DNA from: Bradyrhizobium sp. ISRA430
GTDB taxonomy: Bacteria > Pseudomonadota > Alphaproteobacteria > Rhizobiales > Xanthobacteraceae
Assembly: GCF_029909975.1 (NCBI RefSeq)
Contig: NZ_CP094516.1
Span: 2,852,001-2,916,000, forward strand
DNA length: 64,000 bases
Direction of reading: 5' to 3'
The notes under the pieces: generated by a model
What the model was told of the DNA's origin: nothing
The model's database searches: none
Seen by the model: only the letters and a program-made list of their open reading frames with translations
Shown: in pieces, positions 16,471 through 24,595 of the stretch
Layout: each line of letters begins with the position of its first letter
Position numbering within the stretch: position 1 is the stretch's first letter
Position numbers and translations under genes: made by a program

Positions 16471-16496
16471 GGAACCAATGTCTGCCGCGAACGGTT
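16471..16496 (+). promoter_or_regulatory. EcfG-type promoter candidate for the basic-protein gene
   Basis: GGAAC (16471-16475), 17 nt, GGTT (16493-16496), 26 nt before the start at 16522. A spacing of 17 is also accepted by EcfG. Confidence 0.5.
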
Positions 16497-16521
16497 CTCC
16501 CTCTGCCGAAGGAGGACATTC

Positions 16522-16776
16522 ATGGCACGCAAGGCAAAGAAACGGCGCTATTCGCGCAGCTCCGGCCAAGACGTCGAAAGTGAGGTGCGACGCTACAAGA
16601 AGGGTACCGCGAAGAGCGGCCGCGGCGGTCGTGGCGGACGCGTGAAGAGCCGCAAGCAGGCGATCGCAATCGGACTCTCGAAGGCGCGCAAGAAGGGCAA
16701 GAAGGTCCCGAAGAAGAAGACCACGAGGAAGACATCGAAGACGCGGAAGTCGTCAAAGAAGAAGCGCTCACGCTAA
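16522..16776 (+). CDS. DUF6496-like very basic protein with histone-H1-like tail (84 aa)
   Basis: ATG at 16522 behind a strong site GAAGGAGG. The N-terminal half contains the family core (SGQDVESEVRRYKKGTAKSG, then VKSRKQAIAIGLSKARKKGKK). The tail is almost only K, R, T and S (KKTTRKTSKTRKSSKKKRSR). The composition resembles bacterial histone-H1-like nucleic-acid-binding proteins, so a role in nucleoid or RNA protection under stress is plausible but not shown. An EcfG-type element directly upstream supports stress induction. Confidence 0.78.
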   Translation: MARKAKKRRYSRSSGQDVESEVRRYKKGTAKSGRGGRGGRVKSRKQAIAIGLSKARKKGKKVPKKKTTRKTSKTRKSSKKKRSR

Positions 16777-16859
16777 GACGAGATTCGGCAAGGCGCGTGA
16801 GCAGCGCGCCCCTCGCCCAAGATCGACAATCCTTCAGATCAATCGCTCAGATCACGCTG

Positions 16860-17222
16860 TCAGATCATGCTGCCCGGCATGAAGCAGCGAATCGAGATGC
16901 CGAATGCAGTCTTGACCGGCCACACCATGGTGCGACCGGCGAGGTTTGGCTCGGTGATCACGGCCTCGTCCGGCACCTCGACCCATTGCCCCTCGAGCCG
17001 CACCCGATAGTGTCCGTTGTGCGATTCCCAGTCGGGGTCGGCGACGGCGACACCATCGGCATCCGAACAACAGGGACCGAGATGGCTGCGCAAGCTGTCA
17101 AACCACGGCTTGAGCGGAGAATCGGTGTAGCGGCCATCGTCGCGGCTCAGCGCGCCGTGGGTACTGAGCACCACCAGCGCGATCAGCAGCGCGCCCCTGC
17201 CGAAGCCCCGCAATCGATCCAT
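16860..17222 (-). CDS. Conserved secreted or membrane-anchored hypothetical protein (120 aa)
   Basis: ATG at 17222; the ribosome site is weak. A hydrophobic N-terminus (GFGRGALLIALVVLSTHG) looks like a signal peptide or anchor. The mature part has a conspicuous HLGPCCSDADGVAVADPDW block followed by a beta-rich stretch (GHYRVRLEGQWVEVPDEAVI) and one more cysteine (IRCFMPGSMI). Proteins with this CC-S-x-A-D-G motif occur in rhizobial genomes without assigned function. It is probably periplasmic. Confidence 0.7.
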   Translation of the reverse strand: MDRLRGFGRGALLIALVVLSTHGALSRDDGRYTDSPLKPWFDSLRSHLGPCCSDADGVAVADPDWESHNGHYRVRLEGQWVEVPDEAVITEPNLAGRTMVWPVKTAFGISIRCFMPGSMI

Positions 17223-17462
17223 TGTCGGCACCGATCTATGTAGAAGTCCGGTTCCACAAAGCGGCAGTTCGACCGAAGTTCCGCTGCAGAACCGTCGTTC
17301 GCCCGCGAGCCGCGGTCGCAGCTCGCATCATCGCTCAAGTCAACGTGCTGTTTTGGGCGGAACCCTGTCTGAGGGGTTCCGTTAACGCGAATGTTATCGG
17401 TCCGCGCCGCCTTGCCCCGGAATTTCGACCCTGCGCCACGTCCATCACCGAGCAGGACGAAT

Positions 17463-17490
17463 ACGAAAGAGGCGGCCGTCCGGCCGCCTC
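17463..17490 (-). terminator. Terminator of the degP-like gene
   Basis: Perfect 10-bp inverted repeat GAGGCGGCCG - 2 nt - CGGCCGCCTC. On the minus strand it is followed by TTTCGT. It lies 20 nt after the protease stop. Confidence 0.75.
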
Positions 17491-17510
17491 CTCTTTACGA
17501 TCGGATTCGT

Positions 17511-19052
17511 TCAGGCGAGCGGCACGGCGACAAATCGCGTGGCGTCGGCGCTCTTCACCTGCAGCAGCACACTGCGCTTGCCGGACGACTTCGCCTGCAT
17601 CAGCTCCGAGCGGACGTCGCCGACATTGGCGACGGCCTTGCCGCCGACATTGAGAATGATGTCGCCGGTCTGGATTCCGCGCTGCGCCGCCGGCCCCTGC
17701 GGGTCAACCTCGGTGACGACAACGCCCTTCTGGCCTGCACCCTGCACGTCGCCGGCCGGCGCCAGGCTGAGGCCAAGGCGCGGCGTGCCGGCATTCGGCT
17801 GGGCCTTGCCTTCATCAGCTTTGTCGTTTCCGTTGGCCTGCCGCTCGTTCGGCAGCGCGCCGAGCGCGAGCGTCACCGTCTTGCTCTCGCCCTTATGCCA
17901 GACGTCGAGCTTCACCGAGCTGCCTGGCGCCATCGTGCCGATGGTACGGGCGAGGTCACGGGAGTCCTTGACCGCAGTGCCGTTGACGGCGGTGATGACG
18001 TCGCCCGCCTCGATGCCGGCCTTCGCCGCGGGGCTGCCGTCCTGCGGATTGTCGACAATGGCGCCGCTCGCCTCCTTCAGGCCAAGACTGTCGGCGATAT
18101 CAGCGGTCACCGGCTGCACCTGCACGCCGAGCCAGCCGCGGGTGACCGCGCCCTTGTCCTTGAGCTGGGCGACGACGAGCTTTGCGGTCGCCGCCGGAAT
18201 GTCGAAGCCGATGCCGACCGAGCCGCCGGAGGGCGAGAAGATCGCAGTGTTCACGCCGATCACGTTGCCGTTCATGTCGAAGGCCGGACCGCCGGAATTG
18301 CCCTTGTTGATGGGCGCGTCGATCTGGATGAAGTCGTCATAGGGGCCGTTGCCGATGTCGCGGCCGCTTGCGGAGACGATGCCAGCGGTCACCGTGCCAC
18401 CAAGGCCGAAGGGATTGCCGACCGCGACCACCCAGTCACCGATCCGCGGCTTCTGGTCGGAGAATTTGACGAACGGAAAGTCCCTCTTGCCCTCGACCTT
18501 GATCAGCGCAAGATCGGTCTTCGGATCGGTGCCGACCACCTTCGCGGTGTAGATCGTGCCGTCATCGGTGGTCACCTGCACGGACTCGGCATGGTCGACG
18601 ACGTGGTTGTTGGTCACGGCATAGCCGTCAGCCGAGATGAAGAAGCCGGAGCCCTCGCCTGTGATCATCTGGTGGCGCTGGTGCGGCATGCCATTCATCC
18701 CATTGGGGAAACGGAAGCCGAACTGTCGCGAGAACTGGTCGAACGGCGTATCCTCGTCGGACTGCATCCGGTTCTGCTGCAGCATCGCGCTCTTGTCGTT
18801 GTCCTGGTCGATCTTCACCCGCACCGAGATCACGGCGGGCTTCACCTTGGCAACGAGATCGGCGAAGCCGGTTGGCGTCGCGGCCGTCTCCGCGGCCTGC
18901 GCCGGCGCAATCAAGGAAGCATGAAAGAAAGACGTGCCCGGAGCCGTGGCCAGCACGGCAAGGCCCAGCGCGCCTACAGTGCCGAGCAAGGCGAGCCGGC
19001 GCGGCCGGAGAATGGTACGGGTTTTGGTGCCGAAATTGACGGGATCGTTCAT
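17511..19052 (-). CDS. degP: DegP/HtrA-family periplasmic serine protease
   Basis: 513 residues. A basic start, one hydrophobic segment (about 18-38) and an AQA site near 53 indicate export. The trypsin-like domain has the full triad: His150 in AVTNNHVVDH, Asp180 in DPKTDLALIK and Ser253 in INKGNSGGPAFDM. Two PDZ domains follow (about 300-390 and 420-510; GWLGVQVQPV, then a second carboxylate-binding region). DegP degrades or refolds misfolded envelope proteins. The start at 19052 fits the family; upstream in-frame ATGs lie within an inverted repeat (19061-19099). A terminator follows the gene, which appears monocistronic. The extended linker between the PDZ domains (NERQANGNDKADEGK) is unusually polar. 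Confidence 0.92.
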   Translation of the reverse strand: MNDPVNFGTKTRTILRPRRLALLGTVGALGLAVLATAPGTSFFHASLIAPAQAAETAATPTGFADLVAKVKPAVISVRVKIDQDNDKSAMLQQNRMQSDEDTPFDQFSRQFGFRFPNGMNGMPHQRHQMITGEGSGFFISADGYAVTNNHVVDHAESVQVTTDDGTIYTAKVVGTDPKTDLALIKVEGKRDFPFVKFSDQKPRIGDWVVAVGNPFGLGGTVTAGIVSASGRDIGNGPYDDFIQIDAPINKGNSGGPAFDMNGNVIGVNTAIFSPSGGSVGIGFDIPAATAKLVVAQLKDKGAVTRGWLGVQVQPVTADIADSLGLKEASGAIVDNPQDGSPAAKAGIEAGDVITAVNGTAVKDSRDLARTIGTMAPGSSVKLDVWHKGESKTVTLALGALPNERQANGNDKADEGKAQPNAGTPRLGLSLAPAGDVQGAGQKGVVVTEVDPQGPAAQRGIQTGDIILNVGGKAVANVGDVRSELMQAKSSGKRSVLLQVKSADATRFVAVPLA

Positions 19053-19060
19053 GTCGAAAT

Positions 19061-19099
19061 GTCCATGTTGGAAGATGTCGCCTTGCATCCAACATGGAC
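19061..19099 (-). promoter_or_regulatory. Inverted repeat in the degP leader
   Basis: GTCCATGTTGG (19061-19071) and CCAACATGGAC (19089-19099) form a perfect 11-bp inverted repeat with a 17-nt spacer, ending 8 nt before the degP start. As RNA it would be a stem-loop next to the initiation region; as DNA it could be an operator. Confidence 0.5.
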
Positions 19100-19183
19100 G
19101 CCGCAACCTTACGACGTCCCGTCCACGCGATTAAATCTTGGCAAAGAACGTGCGACCGGGAGCCGCGCGCTACCGTTTCGCGA

Positions 19184-20071
19184 TCAGACCCCCTTGTCGT
19201 TCGGCTTGGCGACCGCATCCTTGAGCGAAGCCGGCATGGGGAAGTTCAGGTTCACGTTCTTGGGTGGAATGGGTTTCGTGAACCATTTCCCGTAGAGCTC
19301 CGCGAACTGATTGCTCTTCATCATGGCGACCAGCGCCCGGTCGACCAGCCCCTTGAACTCCGGATCGTCCCTGCGGATGATCAGCCCGTAAGGCTCGGTG
19401 CGAAGGCTGTCGTCGATGATCCGCCAGTTGTCGGGAGTCTGGCTGTTGGCGATGAGCCCGGCGAGCAGGATGTCATCCATGACAAATGCCTCGCTGCGTC
19501 CGCTCGTCAACGCGAGGAAGGATGCCGCGTGGTCGGGAGAGAGGACCTGCTTGACCTGGAAATTCTTCTCCTGTCCACGCGCCAGCAACAGGCCGATCGA
19601 CGTTGATCCGGTGGTCAGCGAGACAGGCTTGTCGTTCAAGTTCTCGAAGGTCTTGACGGGAGAGTCCTTTCTGACCACCGCGCGAATGCTCGAGACGAAG
19701 ATGGTGTTACTGAAGGCCACCACTTTCTGGCGCTCCAATGTGTTGGTCGCCGGACCGCAGACAATGTCGATGGTCCCGTTCTGGATCAGCGGAATCTGGG
19801 TGCTGAGCTGGATCGGCTGAAACCTGGTCTGAAGCGTCGGAAGCTTGAGCTCTTCCTTCACGGCATCGACGATCCGTGCACAGAGGTCCATCGCAAAGCC
19901 GACGGGTTTCTGGTTGTCGTCGAGATAGGAAAAGGGGACCGAGACGTCGCGATGGCCGAGCCGGATTTCCCCGGCGTCCCGGATCTTGGCGAGCGTACCA
20001 CCGGGAGATTGGGCGTGGGCGGGGACGGCAACCGCGGTTGCTAAGATGAAAGAATAAATCAGTCCCTTCAT
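19184..20071 (-). CDS. Amino-acid ABC transporter substrate-binding protein
   Basis: 295 residues. Signal peptide (MKGLIYSFILATAVAVPAHAQ), then a periplasmic binding protein type 2 fold: IRLGHRDVSVPFSYLDDNQKPVG near the start, DIVCGPATNTLERQK for the hinge region and GKWFTKPIPP at the end. It is closest in style to glutamate/aspartate-binding proteins. ATG at 20071 is chosen for AGGGAGTAAGG. No permease or ATPase gene is adjacent, so it is an orphan here. It is divergent from a GntR regulator and an FAD amino-acid oxidase-like gene, suggesting uptake and oxidation of the same compound. Confidence 0.88.
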   Translation of the reverse strand: MKGLIYSFILATAVAVPAHAQSPGGTLAKIRDAGEIRLGHRDVSVPFSYLDDNQKPVGFAMDLCARIVDAVKEELKLPTLQTRFQPIQLSTQIPLIQNGTIDIVCGPATNTLERQKVVAFSNTIFVSSIRAVVRKDSPVKTFENLNDKPVSLTTGSTSIGLLLARGQEKNFQVKQVLSPDHAASFLALTSGRSEAFVMDDILLAGLIANSQTPDNWRIIDDSLRTEPYGLIIRRDDPEFKGLVDRALVAMMKSNQFAELYGKWFTKPIPPKNVNLNFPMPASLKDAVAKPNDKGV

Positions 20072-20104
20072 GGCCTTACTCCCTGACGGATATAATATCG
20101 GCAT

Positions 20105-20148
20105 ATTTTATACACACGATTGCATAATCTGCCAAATAATTTTATACA
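20105..20148. promoter_or_regulatory. AT-rich divergent control region with repeated ATTTTATACA
   Basis: The 10-mer ATTTTATACA occurs at 20105-20114 and 20139-20148, 34 bp apart, in the 111-bp gap between the binding-protein gene and the GntR gene. These are candidate half-sites for the adjacent regulator. Confidence 0.4.
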
Positions 20149-20182
20149 ATATATAGTCCCGAGGCAGTGGAAGAGACGCCGG

Positions 20183-20869
20183 ATGAGATCAGCAGAAGCT
20201 GCAAGACAACGAGGTCACGGCTCGACGCCCGATGCTGTCCGCGAGGCCTTGCGGCGCGCGATCAGCGCAGGCGAGCTCGCTCCCGGCTTTCAGCTCAGGC
20301 AGGACGAATTGGCCGAGCGGTTTGGCACCAGCCGCATCCCCGTGAGGGAGGCGCTGCGGCAACTGGAAGCGGAAGGCTTCGTGACCTTCCTGCCCAACCG
20401 CGGGGCGGTCGTGTCGGATCTGTCCATCGACGAGGTCGTGGAATTGCTCGAGATTCGCATCGCGCTCGAATGTCATGCGCTTCGTCTCGCAATCCCGGCC
20501 ATGGGTGACATCGATCTCGATGATGCAAAGAGGATCCTTCGTTCCTACGACGAGGAGCCCGACCCGGAGAAATGGGGCGCCTTCAACTGGCGCTTCCACA
20601 AGGCGCTCTACGCCCCCTGCAATCGCCCGCGCCTGCTTGCGATGATCGAGGCGAATTACGGCCATGTGAGCCGCTTCACCCGCGCTCTCGTGTCGCGTGC
20701 GACCGGCAAGGAGCGTCCCCAGCGCGAACATTACCAGTTGCTCGAACTCTGCCGGGACGGCGAGATTGAGAAGGCCGTGCGCCTCCTCCGCGAGCACATC
20801 GTTCAGACGCAAAAGACGCTGCGATCGGCGCAGCGCCATGCGTTGCGGGACGACAAGGCCGAAGCCTGA
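20183..20869 (+). CDS. GntR-family transcriptional regulator (FadR/FCD type)
   Basis: 228 residues. An N-terminal winged helix (about 12-75) has the GntR pattern VREALRRAISAGELAPGFQL, ELAERFGTSRIPVREALRQL and EGFVTFLPNRGAVV. The C-terminal FCD helical domain (about 85-215) binds a small carboxylate or amino acid and contains the metal-site pattern NWRFHKALYAPCNRPRLL. ATG at 20183 follows GGAAGAGA. It is 42 nt upstream of the FAD oxidoreductase gene, probably co-transcribed, and likely controls both that gene and the divergent binding protein. Confidence 0.9.
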   Translation: MRSAEAARQRGHGSTPDAVREALRRAISAGELAPGFQLRQDELAERFGTSRIPVREALRQLEAEGFVTFLPNRGAVVSDLSIDEVVELLEIRIALECHALRLAIPAMGDIDLDDAKRILRSYDEEPDPEKWGAFNWRFHKALYAPCNRPRLLAMIEANYGHVSRFTRALVSRATGKERPQREHYQLLELCRDGEIEKAVRLLREHIVQTQKTLRSAQRHALRDDKAEA

Positions 20870-20911
20870 TCCGAAGGTCGGCCGTTCCGTTGAGTTTGAA
20901 GGAGAGTGCGT

Positions 20912-22279
20912 TTGAAAGCGAACGACGTTGAAATTCTCGTCATCGGCGCAGGGATCGCCGGTCTGGCCACGGCCTACTTTCTTGCGGTCCAGCACAAGCG
21001 CTCGCGCCTGCTGATCGTGGATGAGGGGCAGCCGATGGCGCTCACGTCAGCACAATCCGGCGAGAACTATCGCAACTGGTGGCCACATCCGACGATGGCA
21101 GCGTTTACCGATCACAGCACCGACCTGATGGAGGATATTGCGCGCCGCACCGGCAACCGCATCAACATGACGCGGCGCGGATACTTCCTTGCGACCCGCG
21201 AAGAGAAACCGGAAGAGCTGCTCCGGCAGCTCTACACAGGCTACGGCGCTTCGGCATCGAAACTGATCCGCCTGCACGAGGGCGTGAGCAAGAATTATTC
21301 GCCGCCGCTATCCGAGGACTGGCAGACGGCGCCCGACGGCGTCGACGTGTTGCTCGGCCGCAACCTGATTCAGCAATACTATCCGGCCTTCGACAAGGAT
21401 GTCGCCACGGGACTGCACATCCGCAGGGCCGGCGATATCAGCGGTCAGCAGCTCGGACAGTACATGCTCGAGACGATGCGCCCGCTGGGCGCGCAATTCC
21501 AGCAGGCCCGCGTGCTCGGCATCTCGAAGCCGGACCGCTTCGTGGTCGACGTCCTTGCCGGTGGCGATCGCCGGACGGTCAAGGCCGATATCATCGTCAA
21601 CGCGGCTGGTCCTTTTGCGGCGCACATCTCCGCGATGCATGGCGAGAAGCTGCCGATCCAGAACGTCCTTCAGCAGAAAATTGCCTTCATCGATCGCCAT
21701 CGCGCGGTCGATCGCCGGATGCCGTTTGCGATCGACCTCGATGGACAGACGCTGGCGTGGTCATCCGACGAACGCGAGGCGCTGGCGGCGGCGCCGGAAC
21801 TCGCCCGCCTGCTCAAACCCATGCCGGGCAGCATCCATTGCCGTCCCGACGGCGGCGACCACGGTCAATGGATCAAGCTCGGCTGGGCTTTCAACACGGA
21901 GCCGGCCGAGCCGGTCCGGGAACCCGAGCTGAATCCCTTTTTCCCAGAACTCGTACTTCGCGCCGCGAGTCGGCTGCAGCCCGCGCTGGCGCAGTATCTC
22001 GGCGCCCTGCCACGGGGCAGGGTGCATTACGGCGGCTTCTATCCGATGACGAAGGAAAACTGGCCGCTGATCGGCGCGGCAAAAACGCCCGGCGTGTTCC
22101 TGACGACCGCGTTGTCGGGATATGGAACGATGTCGGCATGCGCCGCCGGCGATCTCTGCGCTCGGGCCGTGGTCGGCGCTCCACCTCCGTCATTCGCCGA
22201 CACTCTGTCACTCGCGCGTTACGAGAACAAGGCGCTGATGGACGAACTCGAAGGTGCCGAGAGCCGCGGCTTGCTGTGA
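20912..22279 (+). CDS. DadA-like FAD-dependent oxidoreductase
   Basis: 455 residues. The dinucleotide-binding motif VIGAGIAGLATAYFLAV is near the N-terminus, and the C-terminal FAD region GGFYPMTKENWPLIG...LTTALSGYGTMSACAAG fits the D-amino-acid dehydrogenase/sarcosine-oxidase (DAO) family. The substrate is not readable; the family oxidises amines or amino acids. A TTG at 20912 is the preferred start because GGAG (20901-20904) lies 7 nt before it; a GTG at 20906 is too close to that site. The gene is downstream of the GntR regulator and belongs to the same small catabolic locus. Confidence 0.85.
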   Translation: MKANDVEILVIGAGIAGLATAYFLAVQHKRSRLLIVDEGQPMALTSAQSGENYRNWWPHPTMAAFTDHSTDLMEDIARRTGNRINMTRRGYFLATREEKPEELLRQLYTGYGASASKLIRLHEGVSKNYSPPLSEDWQTAPDGVDVLLGRNLIQQYYPAFDKDVATGLHIRRAGDISGQQLGQYMLETMRPLGAQFQQARVLGISKPDRFVVDVLAGGDRRTVKADIIVNAAGPFAAHISAMHGEKLPIQNVLQQKIAFIDRHRAVDRRMPFAIDLDGQTLAWSSDEREALAAAPELARLLKPMPGSIHCRPDGGDHGQWIKLGWAFNTEPAEPVREPELNPFFPELVLRAASRLQPALAQYLGALPRGRVHYGGFYPMTKENWPLIGAAKTPGVFLTTALSGYGTMSACAAGDLCARAVVGAPPPSFADTLSLARYENKALMDELEGAESRGLL

Positions 22280-22302
22280 AAGCTACATCTGCTCCGACTT
22301 CG

Positions 22303-22515
22303 TCAGGCCGCAGCCGGAGCTTCCCATACCGGTGCGACTGCCGGCTTGTCTTCGCTCTTCGCATTGCACGCGTCGAAGTGAGCTCTCAGCTCGATTTCAG
22401 CAAGATGTTCGAAATGCTCGGCCTGGCCCAGGAGCTCCCAACTCTGGAGCGGCCGATAGGCCGCCTGCTGACGACAGAGGGATGCAAGTGCCCGGTAGCG
22501 ACGTACGTTCTCCAT
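22303..22515 (-). CDS. Small ENVRRYR-type helical protein (70 aa)
   Basis: ATG at 22515 behind GAGGGAGG. The sequence MENVRRYRALASLCRQQAA, then RPLQSWELLGQAEHFEHLAE, is a two-helix small protein with an acidic-to-neutral tail. A clear paralogue lies at 33010-33201 (ENVRRYRGIASLYRQTAA, RPRQSWSLLEQAREWEG). Such proteins occur in multiple copies in Bradyrhizobium with no known function. It is convergent with the FAD oxidoreductase. Confidence 0.7.
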   Translation of the reverse strand: MENVRRYRALASLCRQQAAYRPLQSWELLGQAEHFEHLAEIELRAHFDACNAKSEDKPAVAPVWEAPAAA

Positions 22516-22832
22516 CAGACCCTCCCTCGCGCTCAACCCGGCTTATTGCGTTAATTTGCGTCAGGCCGATGGCGATTGTGCAAAAGATTTTCTGCGAGCC
22601 CAACTCGCCAATCTGCTCGCCTAACCTGGGTTAATTTCTAGGAAACGCTTGAGGGGCTTTTAGTTCCAGTCCGCGCGCGAAACCCGACGACCCCGCAGCT
22701 ATGCGTAAGGCCGGCGCTCCACGCTGACACCAATCGGATCGAGATACCGCTCGATCAGTCCGGCCGGCCGATGAGAGATAGCCTGCATCTCCTCGCAGGG
22801 CCGCACTGTTGCGGCAATGAACTCCCCGTAGT
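22516..22832. other. Gap downstream of the cbb operon
   Basis: 317 bp without a convincing gene. The only coding hint is on the minus strand, where an open frame continues for about 44 codons after the rpe stop (reads YGEFIAATVRPCEEM, then LIERYLDPIGVSVERRPYA, ending at 22699). Its only ATG (22788) has GAGGAG directly against it, too close for normal initiation. No terminator with a T run was found after rpe. Confidence 0.4.
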
Positions 22833-23570
22833 CTACCGGATGAGTGCCGCCTCGGCGGCGCGCGCCGGCTGCGCAGAGATATGTTGCGAGTTGGGAACCC
22901 GGCCGGCCTCCGCGGCGAGGCGAATGGCCGCGATGTTGCGGGCATAGTCGGCGCTGTCGTTGCCGCGAAACACCGCCGATCCCGCAACCAGCGTATCGGC
23001 GCCCGCGGCAGCCACGGCCGCAGCGTTGTCGCGCGTGATGCCGCCGTCCACCTCGATCCGGATCGGCCGGTCGCCAATCATGCTGCGAATCCGCCTGATC
23101 TTCTCGATCTGCGCGTCGAGAAACGACTGCCCGCCAAAGCCGGGATTGACCGTCATCACCAGGATGAGGTCGATGCGATCAAGGACATATTCGATCGCGG
23201 CTTCCGGCGTCGCCGGGCACAGGCTCACCCCGGCCTTCTTGCCAAGCGCACCGATCGCCTGCAACGAGCGGTCGAGATGCGGGCCGGCCTCGGCATGGAC
23301 CGTGATGATGTCGGCACCGGCCTTGGCAAAAGCCTCGATGTAGGGATCCACCGGCGCGATCATGAGATGGACATCGAACGTCTTGCGCGTCAATGGCCGG
23401 ATCGCCTTGATGATGTCGGCCCCGAAGCTGATGTTCGGCACGAAATGCCCGTCCATCACGTCGCAATGGATCCAGTCGGCGCCAGCCGCGTCGATCGCGG
23501 CGATCTCCTCGCCGAGTCTCGCGAAATTGGCGGCCAGGATTGAGGGCGCGATCACGATGTCCCTGGTCAT
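22833..23570 (-). CDS. cbbE: Ribulose-phosphate 3-epimerase
   Basis: 245 residues; cytosolic TIM-barrel enzyme interconverting ribulose 5-phosphate and xylulose 5-phosphate in the Calvin cycle (equivalent to rpe). Family motifs: [36 protein letters not shown] with the metal-binding His and catalytic Asp, [19 protein letters not shown] and [12 protein letters not shown]. The C-terminus is about 20 residues longer than the minimal family length and ends in an Ala-rich stretch. Its start overlaps the cbbX stop by 4 nt (ATGA). It is the last gene of the cbb operon. Confidence 0.95.
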   Translation of the reverse strand: MTRDIVIAPSILAANFARLGEEIAAIDAAGADWIHCDVMDGHFVPNISFGADIIKAIRPLTRKTFDVHLMIAPVDPYIEAFAKAGADIITVHAEAGPHLDRSLQAIGALGKKAGVSLCPATPEAAIEYVLDRIDLILVMTVNPGFGGQSFLDAQIEKIRRIRSMIGDRPIRIEVDGGITRDNAAAVAAAGADTLVAGSAVFRGNDSADYARNIAAIRLAAEAGRVPNSQHISAQPARAAEAALIR

Positions 23571-24496
23571 GGTTTTGCACTCCTCGCGTCGGTTGCGGCC
23601 CCGCCGCTGAACACACGGCTCGCCAGCACGTCGGCGGCATCGATGGTTTCGAGGTCGGCGATGTCGAGCATGCGGTCGAGATCGGACACCAGGCGGTCGG
23701 CCTGGCGTAGCCGGATGCGATCAACGGCGTTGCGGATCGAGCGTGCATTGGAGAAGAACGGCTGAGTCCGGCGCAGCGCAATGTACTTCTCGAGCGCATC
23801 GCGCGCCGCGCTCGACAGGCGGTAGCCGCGCTCTCCGAGCATCAGCTCCGCGATGAAGAGCAGCTCCGCTTCGGAGTAGTCCGGGAATTCGATGTGATGA
23901 GCAATACGTGAGCGGAAGCCGGGATTGGAGGCAAAGAAGTTCGTCATGCGCTCGCCATAACCGGCGAGGATCACGACGAGATCCTCACGCTGGTTCTCCA
24001 TCACCTGGAGCAGGATCTCGATCGCCTCCTGGCCATAGTCGCGCTCGTTGTCGGGCCGGTGCAGATAATAGGCCTCATCGATGAACAGCACGCCGCCCAT
24101 CGCCTTCTTCAGGATCTCCTTGGTCTTCGGCGCGGTGTGACCGATGTACTGGCCGACGAGGTCGTCACGCGTCACCGATATCACTTGCCCTCGCCGCACG
24201 AAGCCGAGGCCGTGCAGGATCTTTGCCATGCGCAGGGCGACGGTGGTCTTGCCGGTGCCGGGATTTCCGGTGAACGACATGTGCAGGGTCGGCGGGGCAG
24301 AGGCCAGTCCCGCGCGCTGCCGCATGCGCTCGACCAGCAGCAGCGAGGCGATCTGGCGCACCCGGCTCTTGACCGGCTTGAGCCCGATCAGCTCCTGCTC
24401 GAGCTGTTGCAGCGTCGTCGTGATCCCGGCCGCTTCAGCCTCCTTGCGCAGGTCGAAGGCCGTCTCCGTGGTATTTGCGTTCGGCACATCAAGCAT
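23567..24496 (-). CDS. cbbX: CbbX, red-type RuBisCO activase
   Basis: 309 residues; AAA+ ATPase that uses ATP to pull the C-terminal tail of red-type RuBisCO large subunits and release inhibitory sugar phosphates. Walker A GNPGTGKT at 77-84, Walker [11 protein letters not shown] at 136-145, and the arginine-finger region [15 protein letters not shown] are visible. Presence of CbbX agrees with the form IC large subunit encoded upstream. It overlaps rpe by 4 nt and lies 99 nt after cbbS, with a strong hairpin in that gap that may lower its expression relative to cbbLS. Confidence 0.95.
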   Translation of the reverse strand: MLDVPNANTTETAFDLRKEAEAAGITTTLQQLEQELIGLKPVKSRVRQIASLLLVERMRQRAGLASAPPTLHMSFTGNPGTGKTTVALRMAKILHGLGFVRRGQVISVTRDDLVGQYIGHTAPKTKEILKKAMGGVLFIDEAYYLHRPDNERDYGQEAIEILLQVMENQREDLVVILAGYGERMTNFFASNPGFRSRIAHHIEFPDYSEAELLFIAELMLGERGYRLSSAARDALEKYIALRRTQPFFSNARSIRNAVDRIRLRQADRLVSDLDRMLDIADLETIDAADVLASRVFSGGAATDARSAKP

Positions 24497-24515
24497 CGGC
24501 GTCTCGAAGAAAAGG

Positions 24516-24541
24516 GCTTCGCCGCGGGGGAGCGGCGAAGC
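24516..24541 (-). terminator. Intercistronic hairpin between cbbS and cbbX
   Basis: Perfect 10-bp stem GCTTCGCCGC - 6 nt - GCGGCGAAGC, followed on the minus strand by CCTTTTCTTC. It is probably a partial terminator or an mRNA-stabilising stem after cbbS. Confidence 0.55.
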
Positions 24542-24595
24542 AGTGGTCCGCCAAGGAAACGGAGCAGGGAGCGCTCCGCGCGGAAATGAAGAGGC

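Noticed and set aside
17358..17382. GGAACCC...GGGGTTCC hairpin as a terminator or EcfG site
   Set aside because: No T run follows, no gene ends here, and the spacing between GGAAC and GGTT is too short for a promoter.
17391..19295. Long plus-strand open frame opposite the degP-like gene
   Set aside because: The minus strand encodes a complete HtrA protease with triad and PDZ domains; the plus frame has no recognisable domain.
22699..22788. 29-codon minus-strand ORF after rpe
   Set aside because: GAGGAG touches the ATG, with no spacing for initiation, and the frame is only open by chance-length; noted in the gap description.
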